Source: Variovorax soli NBRC 106424 (lineage in GTDB: Bacteria; Pseudomonadota; Gammaproteobacteria; Burkholderiales; Burkholderiaceae_C). Taken from it: a stretch of 39,707 bases of DNA. Shown piece by piece: positions 15,073-22,791 of this stretch (position 1 is its first letter; every line of letters starts with the position of its first letter). Under the pieces are notes generated by a model. That model was not told the origin of the DNA. It made no database searches and worked only from the letters and a program-made list of their open reading frames with translations. Both the position numbers and the translations under genes were made by a program. The stretch is from contig NZ_BCUU01000048.1 of the NCBI RefSeq assembly GCF_001591385.1, positions 1 through 39,707 on the forward strand. Reading direction: 5' to 3'.

Positions 15073-16014
15073 ATGTCCAACTTTCTTGTTCGGCGCGGCC
15101 TTGCGACCTTGCCGGTGCTGCTGGTCGTCGCCGTCATCGTCTTCCTGCTGCTGCGCCTCACCCCGGGCGATCCGGCCGCCGCCATCGCGGGCGACGCGGC
15201 CACGCCCGAGCAGATCGCCAGCATCCGCGAGCAGCTCGGCCTGAACCAGTCGCTGCTCATCCAGTTCTTCCATTGGTCCGGGCAGGTGCTGCGCGGCGAC
15301 CTCGGCTATTCCTTCTTCTACAAGATGGGCGTGGCGGAGCTGATCGGGCAGCGCCTGGAGCCGACGGTGTCGGTGGCGCTGGTCACCATCGTGCTGACGG
15401 TGCTCATCGCCGTGCCGCTGGGCGTGCTGGCCGCCTGGCGCCGCGGCAGCGTGCTGGACCGGGTGGTCATGGGCGCTTCGGTGCTCGGCTTCTCGGTGCC
15501 GGTCTTCGTGGCCGGCTACCTGCTGATCTGGCTGTTCGCCATGCAGCTGGGGCTGTTCCCGTCCCAGGGCTATCGCCGCCTGGCCGATGGCGTGCTGCCC
15601 TGGCTGCACCACCTGGTGCTGCCGTGCTTGGCGCTGGCGGTGATGTATGCGGCGCTGATCGCCCGCGTCACCCGCGCGGCCGTGTCGGAAGCGCTCACCG
15701 AGGACTACGTGCGCACGGCGCGCGCCAAGGGCATCGCCGAAGTGCGCATGCTGCTGCGCCATGCGCTGGCCAATGCGGCCGTCCCCATCGTCACCATCGT
15801 CGGCTTGAGCATCGCCGGGCTCATCGGCGGCGTGGTGGTGACCGAAACGGTGTTCGCCATTCCGGGGCTGGGGCAGCTCACCGTCGACGCCGTGCTCTCG
15901 CGCGACTACCCGCTGATCCAGGGCATCACGCTGTTCTTCTCGGCCGTCTACGTGGTCGTCAACCTGCTGGTGGACCTGAGCTACCTGCTGCTCGATCCGC
16001 GCATCCGCTATTGA
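15073..16014 (+). CDS. Peptide-type ABC transporter permease, DppB-like
   Basis: A 313-residue inner-membrane permease. The N-terminal NFLVRRGLATLPVLLVVAVIVFLLLRLTPGDPA is the family hallmark, and the cytoplasmic coupling segment YVRTARAKGIAEVRMLLRHALANA is the EAA-like loop that contacts the ATPase. About six membrane segments are seen, with the last at AVYVVVNLLVDLSYLLLDPRIRY. It pairs with the DppC-like protein encoded 7 bases downstream. Confidence 0.92.
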   Translation: MSNFLVRRGLATLPVLLVVAVIVFLLLRLTPGDPAAAIAGDAATPEQIASIREQLGLNQSLLIQFFHWSGQVLRGDLGYSFFYKMGVAELIGQRLEPTVSVALVTIVLTVLIAVPLGVLAAWRRGSVLDRVVMGASVLGFSVPVFVAGYLLIWLFAMQLGLFPSQGYRRLADGVLPWLHHLVLPCLALAVMYAALIARVTRAAVSEALTEDYVRTARAKGIAEVRMLLRHALANAAVPIVTIVGLSIAGLIGGVVVTETVFAIPGLGQLTVDAVLSRDYPLIQGITLFFSAVYVVVNLLVDLSYLLLDPRIRY

Positions 16015-16021
16015 GTTCGCC

Positions 16022-16975
16022 ATGTCTTCCACGTCTTCCACGTCTTCCGCATCTTCCGCACTTCCCGCCGCGGCCGCGCCCCGTGCCATCTCGCCGCGCG
16101 CCTCGCTGCTGCGCCGGGTGCTCGCCAATGGCGCGGTGCGCCTGGGCGGCGCACTGCTGGCGCTGATGCTGCTCATGGCCCTGGCCGCGCCGCTGCTCTA
16201 CACCATCGACCCCAATGCCATGGACCCGGCCAGCTCGCACCTGCCCCCCGGCGCGCGCGCCGAGTTCGTGACGCTGGCGGGCGACAGCTTCGAGCGCCTG
16301 TTCCCGATGGGCACCGACAGCCTGGGCCGCGACGTCTGGAGCCGCGTCGCCTACGGTGCCCGCGTGTCGCTGGTGGTGGGCGTGGCGGTGGCCGTGCTGT
16401 CCATGCTGGCCGGCACGCTGATCGGCCTGGTGGCCGGCTACTTCCGCCGGCTCGACGGCCCGATCATGCGGGTGATGGACGGCATGATGGCCATCCCCTC
16501 GATCCTGTTCGCCATCGCGCTGGTGGCGGCATGGCGGCCCAGCGTGCTCACGGTGATCCTCGCCATCGTCGTGCCCGACACGCCGCGCGTGGCCCGGCTG
16601 GTGCGCGCGGTGGTGCTGTCGGTGCGCGAGGAACCCTATGTCGAGGCCGCCGTCGCACTGGACACGCCGACCTGGCGCCTGATGCTGCGCCACATCCTGC
16701 CCAACGCCGTGGCGCCACTGATCGTGCAAGGGACCTTCATCTGCGCCGCCGCCATGCTGGTGGAATCTGCGATGTCCTTCCTGGGCATCGGCCTGCCGCC
16801 CGACATCCCGACCTGGGGCAACATCATGGCCGAGGGCCGCGGCCACTTCAGCGCGCATCCGCACACCGTGCTGCTGCCGGGTGCGATGCTCGCGCTGGCG
16901 GTGCTGGCTGTGAACATGCTGGGCGACGGCCTGCGCGACACGCTGGACCCCAAGTTCAACCAGCGGGGAGGCTGA
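16022..16975 (+). CDS. Peptide-type ABC transporter permease, DppC-like
   Basis: A 317-residue second permease subunit. The N-terminal membrane segment (about 40-62), the FPMGTDSLGRDVWSRVAYGARVSL signature and the coupling loop EEPYVEAAVALDTPTWRLMLRHILPN are standard for DppC-like proteins. The first 30 residues are a low-complexity Ser/Thr/Ala tail encoded partly by a tandem 9-base repeat, which is unusual for the family. An internal later start is possible, but no better-placed ATG with a ribosome binding site is visible. It ends 4 bases before the ATPase gene. Confidence 0.92.
   Translation: MSSTSSTSSASSALPAAAAPRAISPRASLLRRVLANGAVRLGGALLALMLLMALAAPLLYTIDPNAMDPASSHLPPGARAEFVTLAGDSFERLFPMGTDSLGRDVWSRVAYGARVSLVVGVAVAVLSMLAGTLIGLVAGYFRRLDGPIMRVMDGMMAIPSILFAIALVAAWRPSVLTVILAIVVPDTPRVARLVRAVVLSVREEPYVEAAVALDTPTWRLMLRHILPNAVAPLIVQGTFICAAAMLVESAMSFLGIGLPPDIPTWGNIMAEGRGHFSAHPHTVLLPGAMLALAVLAVNMLGDGLRDTLDPKFNQRGG
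16025..16060 (+). repeat. Tandem 9-base repeat at the 5' end of the DppC-like gene
   Basis: Four copies of TCTTCC followed by ACG, ACG, GCA, GCA, in frame, encoding SSTSSTSSASSA. Copy number could change by slippage without a frameshift, lengthening or shortening the cytoplasmic tail. Confidence 0.8.
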
Positions 16976-16979
16976 AACC

Positions 16980-18629
16980 ATGAATCAGCCGAACTCCCCC
17001 ATTGGCGCATCCGGCGCGCCCTGCCTGTCGGTGCGCGACCTGCGCATCGCACTGCCGGCCGGCGCTGACCGCCCGCACGCGGTGCACGACATTTCCTTCG
17101 ACGTGATGCCCGGCCAGGTGCTGTGCCTGCTGGGCGAGTCGGGCTCGGGCAAGTCCGTGATCGCGCAGGCGGCCATGGGCCTGCTGCCTGCGGCCCTGCG
17201 CCACGCGGGCGGGCGCATCGAGCTGCTGGGCGAGGACGTGACCACCGCCTCGCCGCAGCGGCTGCGCGCGCTGCGCGGCACGCGCATGGCCATGGTGTTC
17301 CAGGAGCCCATGACCGCGCTCAACCCGGTGATGCGCTGCGGCGCACAGGTGGACGAGATGCTGGCCGAGCACACGCAGCTCGACGCCGCCGCGCGGCGCG
17401 CGCAGGTGCTGCAGGTGTTCGAGCGCGTGCAGCTGCCGGAGCCCGAGCGCATCTACGACGCCTACCCGCACCAGCTCTCGGGTGGGCAGCGCCAGCGCAT
17501 CGTGATCGCCATCGCGCTCATTCTTCGGCCCGCGCTGCTGATCTGCGACGAGCCGACCACGGCGCTGGACGTGACGACGCAGGCCGAGATCCTCGGCCTG
17601 ATTCGCGAGCTGCAGCAGGCATCGGGCACGGCGGTGCTGTTCATCACGCACGACTTCGGCGTGGTGGCCGACATCGCCGACCAGGTGGTGGTGCTGGAGC
17701 TCGGGCGCCAGGTCGAGAGCGGCCCCAAGGAGCAGGTGCTGCGCCGGCCGACCCAGCCCTACACCCGCATGCTGCTGGACGCCGTGCCGCGGCTGGAGCC
17801 GGGGCGGCGCGCGCCTGCGGCAACCGGGCAGCCGCAGCCCCTGCTGAGCGCCCGCGGCATCAGCAAGACCTACCGCATGGGCAGCTGGCCCGCGCGCCGG
17901 CGCGAGGTGCATGCGGCGCAGGACGTGTCCTTCGACCTGCACGCCGGCGAAACGGTGGGCATCGTGGGCGAATCCGGCTCGGGCAAGTCGACCGTCGCGC
18001 GCTGCATCGCGCGGCTGACCGAGCCCACGGCGGGCGAAGTGCAGGTGCCGCACGCGCAGGCCCAGCCATCGGCCCGCGCCCGCCTCACCGCCTTTCGGCG
18101 CAGCGTGCAGGTGGTGTTCCAGGACCCGAACCGCTCGCTCAACCCGCGCCAGACCGTGGGCCGCTCGATCATCGAGGGTCCGGTCAACTTCGGCGTGTCG
18201 CCCGAGGCGGCCTGGCGTCAGGCCGAGGCCCTGATGTCGCTGGTGCGCATGAAGCCCGAGGCGCTGCACCGCTACCCGAGCGAGTTCTCGGGCGGCCAGC
18301 GCCAGCGCCTGTGCATTGCCCGCGCGCTGGCCTGCGAGCCGAAGGTGCTGATCGCCGACGAGGCCGTGTCCGCGCTCGACGTGTCGGTGCAGGACCAGAT
18401 CCTCAAGCTGCTGGGCGAGATCCAGCAGCGGCTGGCCATCGGCATCCTGTTCATCACCCACGACCTGCGCGTGGCCAGCCAGATCTGCGACCGCGTGATC
18501 GTCATGCGCAAGGGGCGCATCGTCGAGCAGGGCGATGCGCATCAGGTGCTGCTGGCGCCGCGCGAGGACTACACCCGCGCCCTGCTGGCCGCCGCGCCGG
18601 GCCAGGGCTTCGTTTTCGGGCAGGGGTGA
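16980..18629 (+). CDS. Fused double ATPase of peptide-type ABC importer (DppD-DppF-like)
   Basis: A 549-residue protein with two complete nucleotide-binding domains. The first (about 10-265) has GESGSGKS, LSGGQRQRIVIA and LLICDEPTTALD; the second (about 280-540) has GESGSGKST, FSGGQRQRLCIARAL and VLIADEAVSALD. Each ends with the oligopeptide-transporter C-terminal region (QPYTRMLLDAVPRLEPG; EDYTRALLAAAPG). It powers the DppB/DppC-like pair; the fusion of two ATPases in one chain is common in GsiA-like systems. The start is the ATG four bases after the previous stop. Confidence 0.92.
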   Translation: MNQPNSPIGASGAPCLSVRDLRIALPAGADRPHAVHDISFDVMPGQVLCLLGESGSGKSVIAQAAMGLLPAALRHAGGRIELLGEDVTTASPQRLRALRGTRMAMVFQEPMTALNPVMRCGAQVDEMLAEHTQLDAAARRAQVLQVFERVQLPEPERIYDAYPHQLSGGQRQRIVIAIALILRPALLICDEPTTALDVTTQAEILGLIRELQQASGTAVLFITHDFGVVADIADQVVVLELGRQVESGPKEQVLRRPTQPYTRMLLDAVPRLEPGRRAPAATGQPQPLLSARGISKTYRMGSWPARRREVHAAQDVSFDLHAGETVGIVGESGSGKSTVARCIARLTEPTAGEVQVPHAQAQPSARARLTAFRRSVQVVFQDPNRSLNPRQTVGRSIIEGPVNFGVSPEAAWRQAEALMSLVRMKPEALHRYPSEFSGGQRQRLCIARALACEPKVLIADEAVSALDVSVQDQILKLLGEIQQRLAIGILFITHDLRVASQICDRVIVMRKGRIVEQGDAHQVLLAPREDYTRALLAAAPGQGFVFGQG

Positions 18630-18675
18630 GCGGCCCCGGGGTCCATCCACATTCCTCCAACAACAAGAAAGCGCC

Positions 18676-20064
18676 ATGTCTTCTCGCCTCTTCGAACTCT
18701 CCGCCACGGAACTGCTCGGCCGCTATCGCGCGCGCACCCTCTCTCCCGTCGATGTGGTGAAAGCCGTGCTCGGGCGCATCGACCAATGGGAGCCGCAGAT
18801 CCGCGCCACCTACGGCCTCGATGCGCAAGCTGCGCTCGCGGGCGCCGCTGCTTCCGAGCAGCGCTGGGCGCGCGGCGAGCCGCTGGGCGACCTGGACGGC
18901 GTGCCCATCACCCTGAAAGAGAACATCGCCACCCGCGGCACGCCCAAGCCCCTGGGCAGCGCCGCGACCGAACTTGCGCCGGCCCCGGTCGACGCACCGG
19001 CGGCCGCGCGCGTGCGCGAGGCGGGCGCCGTCATCGTCACCAAGACCACGATGCCGGACTTCGGCTTTCTCGGCGCGGCGCCGTCCAGCTTCCATCCGCT
19101 CACGCGCAATCCCTGGAACACCGCGCACAACACCGGCGGCTCCAGCTCGGGCGCCGGTGCCGCCGCGGCGGCCGGCTACGGCCCGCTGCACCTGGGCACC
19201 GACATCGGCGGCTCGGTGCGCATTCCCGCCAGCTTCTGCGGCGTGTTCGGCCTCAAGCCCAGCCATGGGCGCGTGCCGTGCGAGCCGCCGGCGCCGGCGC
19301 GGGTGATCGGACCGATGACGCGCACCGTGGCCGACGCGGCGCTCCTGATGAAGGTGGTGTCGCGGCCCGATGCGCGCGACTACCTGAGCCTGCCGCCGCA
19401 GGACATCGCCTGGCAGCAGTTGGAGCGCGACGTGCGCGGTCTTCGCATCGGCCTGTGGACCGAGGCCGCGGTGCAGGGCTGGAAGGTCGACGCCGAGGTG
19501 CTGGCCGCCGTGCAAGCCGCGGCGCGCGTGTTCGAGGCGGCCGGCGCCATCGTCGAGCCGCTGGCCGACTGGACCACCGACGAGATGCGCCTGGGCCTGG
19601 CGCAGTTCTTCACCATGCGCTGCCGCGTCGACCTGGCGGCCATGCCGCCCGAGCGGGCCGCGCTGGCCGCCCGCTACATCCACGCCGCCGCCGAGAAGGC
19701 CGCGGACTGGACGCCGGAGGAAACCTTCCGGGCCTTCACCCGCATGCAGGCCATGCACGAAGCCACCGTGGCCGCCACGCTGGCGCACGACTTCGTGCTG
19801 GCGCCGGTCTCGCCGGTGCTGCCCTTTGCGGCGGAGGCCATCAACAGCGGCGGGGAGTTCGCCTTGCGCGATTCGCATTTCACCGTGCCGTTCAACCAGT
19901 CGGGCCAGCCGGCCGCATCGATCCGCTGCGGCCATTCGGCCGCAGGCCTGCCCATCGGACTGCAGATCATCGGGCGCCGCTTCGACGACCTGGGCGTGCT
20001 GCAATTGGCGCACTTCTACGAGCAGGCGCGCGGCCCGCAGGCTGCGTGGCCCGAACCGCGCTGA
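18676..20064 (+). CDS. Amidase (amidase signature family)
   Basis: A 462-residue amidase-signature hydrolase. The Ser-cisSer-Lys triad is intact: K81 in ITLKENIA, S156 in the GGSSSGAG segment, and nucleophile S180 in GTDIGGSVRIPAS. The family cleaves linear amides, with substrates from glutamine-tRNA to aryl amides, allophanate and peptide amides. GatA itself is unlikely, since gatB and gatC are absent and the context is a transporter. It follows the ATPase gene by 46 bases. The ATG at 18676 is preferred because residues before it would overlap the ATPase end; AACAAGAAAG upstream is a weak ribosome binding site. It probably acts on the compound imported by the preceding transporter. Confidence 0.9.
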   Translation: MSSRLFELSATELLGRYRARTLSPVDVVKAVLGRIDQWEPQIRATYGLDAQAALAGAAASEQRWARGEPLGDLDGVPITLKENIATRGTPKPLGSAATELAPAPVDAPAAARVREAGAVIVTKTTMPDFGFLGAAPSSFHPLTRNPWNTAHNTGGSSSGAGAAAAAGYGPLHLGTDIGGSVRIPASFCGVFGLKPSHGRVPCEPPAPARVIGPMTRTVADAALLMKVVSRPDARDYLSLPPQDIAWQQLERDVRGLRIGLWTEAAVQGWKVDAEVLAAVQAAARVFEAAGAIVEPLADWTTDEMRLGLAQFFTMRCRVDLAAMPPERAALAARYIHAAAEKAADWTPEETFRAFTRMQAMHEATVAATLAHDFVLAPVSPVLPFAAEAINSGGEFALRDSHFTVPFNQSGQPAASIRCGHSAAGLPIGLQIIGRRFDDLGVLQLAHFYEQARGPQAAWPEPR

Positions 20065-20083
20065 GCGACGGAGTGCTTGCGCC

Positions 20084-21595
20084 ATGAACGTCTTCATCGC
20101 CGGCTTCCAGCACGAGACCAACACCTTCGCGCCTTCGCGTGCGGACTGGGCGGCCTTCGAGGCCGGCTCCGGCTTTCCCGCGTACCGCCGCGGCGGCGAG
20201 ATGGTGCAGGCCTACCGGGGCCGCGCGCTGCCGATCGGCGGCTTCATCGTCGAGGCCGAGGCGCGGGGCTGGACGCTCAGCCCCTCGGGCTGGGCCGGCG
20301 CCAACCCGTCGGCCCATGTCACGCGCGATGCCTTCGAGCGCATTGCCAGCGACATCGACGAGGACCTGCGCGCCGCGCTGGCGGGGCCCGGCGTCGATGC
20401 CGTCTACCTGGACCTGCACGGCGCCGCCGTGGCCGAGCACCTGGACGACCCCGAGGGCGAACTGCTGGCGCGCATCCGTACCCGCGTGGGAGCCGATGTT
20501 CCCATCGTCGCCAGCCTGGACCTGCATGCCAACGTCACGGCGCAGATGCTGGCGCTGGCCGACGGGCTGGTGGCCTACCGCACTTATCCGCACGTCGACA
20601 CGCACGACACGGGCGTGCTGGCGGCCCGGCTGCTGGCGCGACGGCTGGCGCGCGGCAGCCGCGAGCGGCTGGCCGTGCGGCGGCTGGACTTTCTGCTGCC
20701 CCTCAATGCCCAATGCACCATGGCCGCGCCGGCCGACGCCATCTACGAGGAACTGAAGCGGCTGGACGCGCAGCACGGCACCGTGCTCAGTTTCGCGATG
20801 GGCTTTCCGGCTGCCGACATTGCCGAATGCGGCCCGGTCATCTGGGCCCATGGCGAAACCAGCGAGGCGGCCGAAGCGGCCGTGGCCGCGCTCTTCGCCC
20901 GCGTCGACCAGCCCCGCAGCCAGTGGCAGACGGCGCTGCTGGCGCCCGAGGCCGCCGTGCGCGAAGCCATGGCCCTGGCGGCCGACGCGCAGCAGCCTGT
21001 CGTCATCGCCGACACACAGGACAACCCCGGCGCCGGCGGCGACAGCAACACCACCGGCCTGCTGCATGCACTGCTGGCCTGCGGCGCTGGCGCGCGCTTT
21101 CCCGGCCAGGTCGCCATCGGCCTGCTGGCCGACCCCGAAGCGGTGGCCGCGGCGCATGCGGCAGGCGAGGGCGCGCAGATCGAGGTGCGGCTGGGCCGCA
21201 GCGTCCCGACCTGGGGCGGGCAGTTCAGCGATCCGCCCGTGGCGGTGCGTGCCACGGTGCGCCGCCTCGGCGATGGACAGGTCACGCTCAGGGGCCCGAT
21301 GGGCGCGGGCGCCCAGGTGCGGCTCGGCCCCTGCGCCTGCCTTGAGGTTCAAGGCGTGCTGGTGGGCCTGAGCACCCTCAAGAGCCAGATGCTGGACCGC
21401 GAGCTGTTCCGCTGCGTGGGCATCGAGCCGGAAGCCATGAAGATCCTGGTCAACAAGAGCTCGGTGCACTTCCGCGCCGACTTCGCGCCCATTGCCAGCC
21501 GCATCCTGGTGGCCAAGGCGGCGGGGCCGATGGCGGCCGACCCGGCCGACCTGCCCTGGACGAAGCTGCCGCCGTCGATGGCGCTTCGACCTTGA
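20084..21595 (+). CDS. M81-family metallopeptidase (MlrC-like)
   Basis: A 503-residue member of peptidase family M81 (MlrC / DUF1485 plus MlrC C-terminal domain). It begins MNVFIAGFQHETNTFAP, where H10-E11-T12 is the family signature. YLDLHGAAV, SLDLHANVT and YRTYPHVDTHDTG carry the predicted metal ligands, and DNPGAGGDSNTTGLLH marks the C-terminal domain. MlrC of microcystin degraders cleaves linearised peptide products; most relatives have unknown substrates. The start is the ATG at 20084, 19 bases after the amidase stop. With a peptide importer and an amidase in the same unit, degradation of a peptide or peptide-like amide is the best inference. Confidence 0.88.
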   Translation: MNVFIAGFQHETNTFAPSRADWAAFEAGSGFPAYRRGGEMVQAYRGRALPIGGFIVEAEARGWTLSPSGWAGANPSAHVTRDAFERIASDIDEDLRAALAGPGVDAVYLDLHGAAVAEHLDDPEGELLARIRTRVGADVPIVASLDLHANVTAQMLALADGLVAYRTYPHVDTHDTGVLAARLLARRLARGSRERLAVRRLDFLLPLNAQCTMAAPADAIYEELKRLDAQHGTVLSFAMGFPAADIAECGPVIWAHGETSEAAEAAVAALFARVDQPRSQWQTALLAPEAAVREAMALAADAQQPVVIADTQDNPGAGGDSNTTGLLHALLACGAGARFPGQVAIGLLADPEAVAAAHAAGEGAQIEVRLGRSVPTWGGQFSDPPVAVRATVRRLGDGQVTLRGPMGAGAQVRLGPCACLEVQGVLVGLSTLKSQMLDRELFRCVGIEPEAMKILVNKSSVHFRADFAPIASRILVAKAAGPMAADPADLPWTKLPPSMALRP

Positions 21596-21651
21596 TGTTC
21601 TGCGAGCGGCAAGGCGCGGCCCCGCGGGGGCGCGCACCATAATTGCCGTTC

Positions 21652-22614
21652 ATGGAAACCAAGTGGCTTGAAGACTTCGTCAGCCTGGCCGAGACCCGCA
21701 GCTTCAGCCGCTCGGCGCTGTTGCGGCACGTGACGCAGCCGGCCTTCTCGCGGCGCATCCAGGCGCTGGAGGTCTGGGCCGGCGCCGACCTGGTGGACCG
21801 CAGCTCCTACCCCACGCGCCTCACGCCGGCCGGCCAGACCCTGTACGCGCAGGCCATCGAGATCCTGCAGGACCTGCAGAGTACGCGGGCCATGCTGCGC
21901 GGCCATTCCAGCGCGGGGCAGGACGTGATCGAGTTCGCGGTGCCGCACACGCTGGCCTTCACCTTCTTTCCGGCCTGGGTGACGCAGCTGCGCGAAGAAG
22001 GCTTCGGCGCGCTCAAGAGCCGGCTCATCGCCCTGAACGTGCACGATGCGGTGCACCGGCTGGTGGAGGGCGGCTGCGACCTGCTCATCGCCTACCACCA
22101 CCCCTGGGTGCCGCTGGAGCTGGACGCCACCCGCTACGAGATGGTCAGCCTCGGCCAGGAAGTGGTGGCGCCCTGGGTGCGGCCGGACGCCGAGGGTGCG
22201 CCGCGCTACCGCCTGCCGGGCCGCGCCGGGCACCCGCTGCCTTACCTGGGCTATGCACCGGGTGCCTACCTGGGCCGCATCGTCGACCAGCTGCTCAAGG
22301 ACTCGCCCCAGGCGATGCACCTGGACCGCGTGTACGAGACCGACATGGCCGAGGGCCTGAAGGCCATGGCGCTGGAAGGCCACGGCATCGCCTTCCTGCC
22401 GCAGAGCGCGGTGCGCAAGGAGGTTCGCTCGCGCAAGCTGGTGAGCGCCTTGCCGCCGGAGATCGATCGCCTCGAGGCCACGATGGAGGTGCGCGCCTAC
22501 CGGCAGCGCCCCGTGCCGTCGGCCGCCGGCGGCAAGGGCGCCAATGGCGTGCAGCCCAAGGGCTCGGCCGCTGCCCTTTGGAACTACCTGCTCGCCCAGG
22601 CGCCCAAGCGCTGA
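21652..22614 (+). CDS. LysR-family regulator upstream of aspA
   Basis: A 320-residue LysR-type regulator. METKWLEDFVSLAETRSFSRSALLRHVTQPAFSRRIQALE is the DNA-binding helix-turn-helix; the remaining 230 residues are the ligand-binding domain, somewhat like HypT/YjiE. It lies head-to-tail with aspA rather than divergent. CATAAT at 21638-21643 could be a -10 box and would give a nearly leaderless mRNA, with no ribosome binding site visible. A palindrome with a T-N11-A core follows the gene at 22635-22651 and may be its target site. Control of aspA and the downstream importer is inferred from position only. Confidence 0.87.
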   Translation: METKWLEDFVSLAETRSFSRSALLRHVTQPAFSRRIQALEVWAGADLVDRSSYPTRLTPAGQTLYAQAIEILQDLQSTRAMLRGHSSAGQDVIEFAVPHTLAFTFFPAWVTQLREEGFGALKSRLIALNVHDAVHRLVEGGCDLLIAYHHPWVPLELDATRYEMVSLGQEVVAPWVRPDAEGAPRYRLPGRAGHPLPYLGYAPGAYLGRIVDQLLKDSPQAMHLDRVYETDMAEGLKAMALEGHGIAFLPQSAVRKEVRSRKLVSALPPEIDRLEATMEVRAYRQRPVPSAAGGKGANGVQPKGSAAALWNYLLAQAPKR

Positions 22615-22634
22615 TTTTTGTGCGGCGCAGCAAC

Positions 22635-22651
22635 TATGCGGCGCCCGCATA
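22635..22651. promoter_or_regulatory. LysR-type T-N11-A palindrome upstream of aspA
   Basis: TATGCGG (22635-22641), spacer CGC, CCGCATA (22645-22651): a perfect 7-base-arm inverted repeat containing T22637-N11-A22649, the usual LysR-type core. Its centre lies about 64 bases before the start point predicted from the aspA promoter, the classical distance for LysR activation. Confidence 0.5.
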
Positions 22652-22670
22652 ACCCCGCTTACAACAAGCA

Positions 22671-22700
22671 TTGGCGCGATTTGGGCGGCAGGCATACAGT
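22671..22700 (+). promoter_or_regulatory. Candidate aspA promoter
   Basis: TTGGCG at 22671-22676 and TACAGT at 22695-22700, 18 bases apart, give a modest sigma-70 match (4/6 in each box). The predicted start near 22707 makes a leader of about 85 bases that includes the hairpin at 22736-22767. No other candidate in this gap is better. Confidence 0.4.
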
Positions 22701-22735
22701 CGCTGCGTTTTCGCTGTCACGCAACTTTGCTTATC

Positions 22736-22767
22736 GAGTGCACGCCGTTTGGCGTGCACTCTTTTTT
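22736..22767 (+). terminator. Strong intrinsic terminator inside the aspA leader
   Basis: Stem GAGTGCACGCC (22736-22746), loop GTTT, perfect complement GGCGTGCACTC (22751-22761), then six T residues (22762-22767). It is the best rho-independent terminator in the window. Only 24 bases separate it from the aspA ATG, too few for a full promoter, so aspA transcripts must pass through it. Confidence 0.88.
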
Positions 22768-22791
22768 ATACCCAGACGGAGCGCCTCCAAC

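Noticed and set aside
13356..15260. A 634-codon minus-strand frame opposite the peptide-binding protein gene
   Set aside because: The + strand encodes an unmistakable binding protein with signal peptide; the antisense product has no family features.
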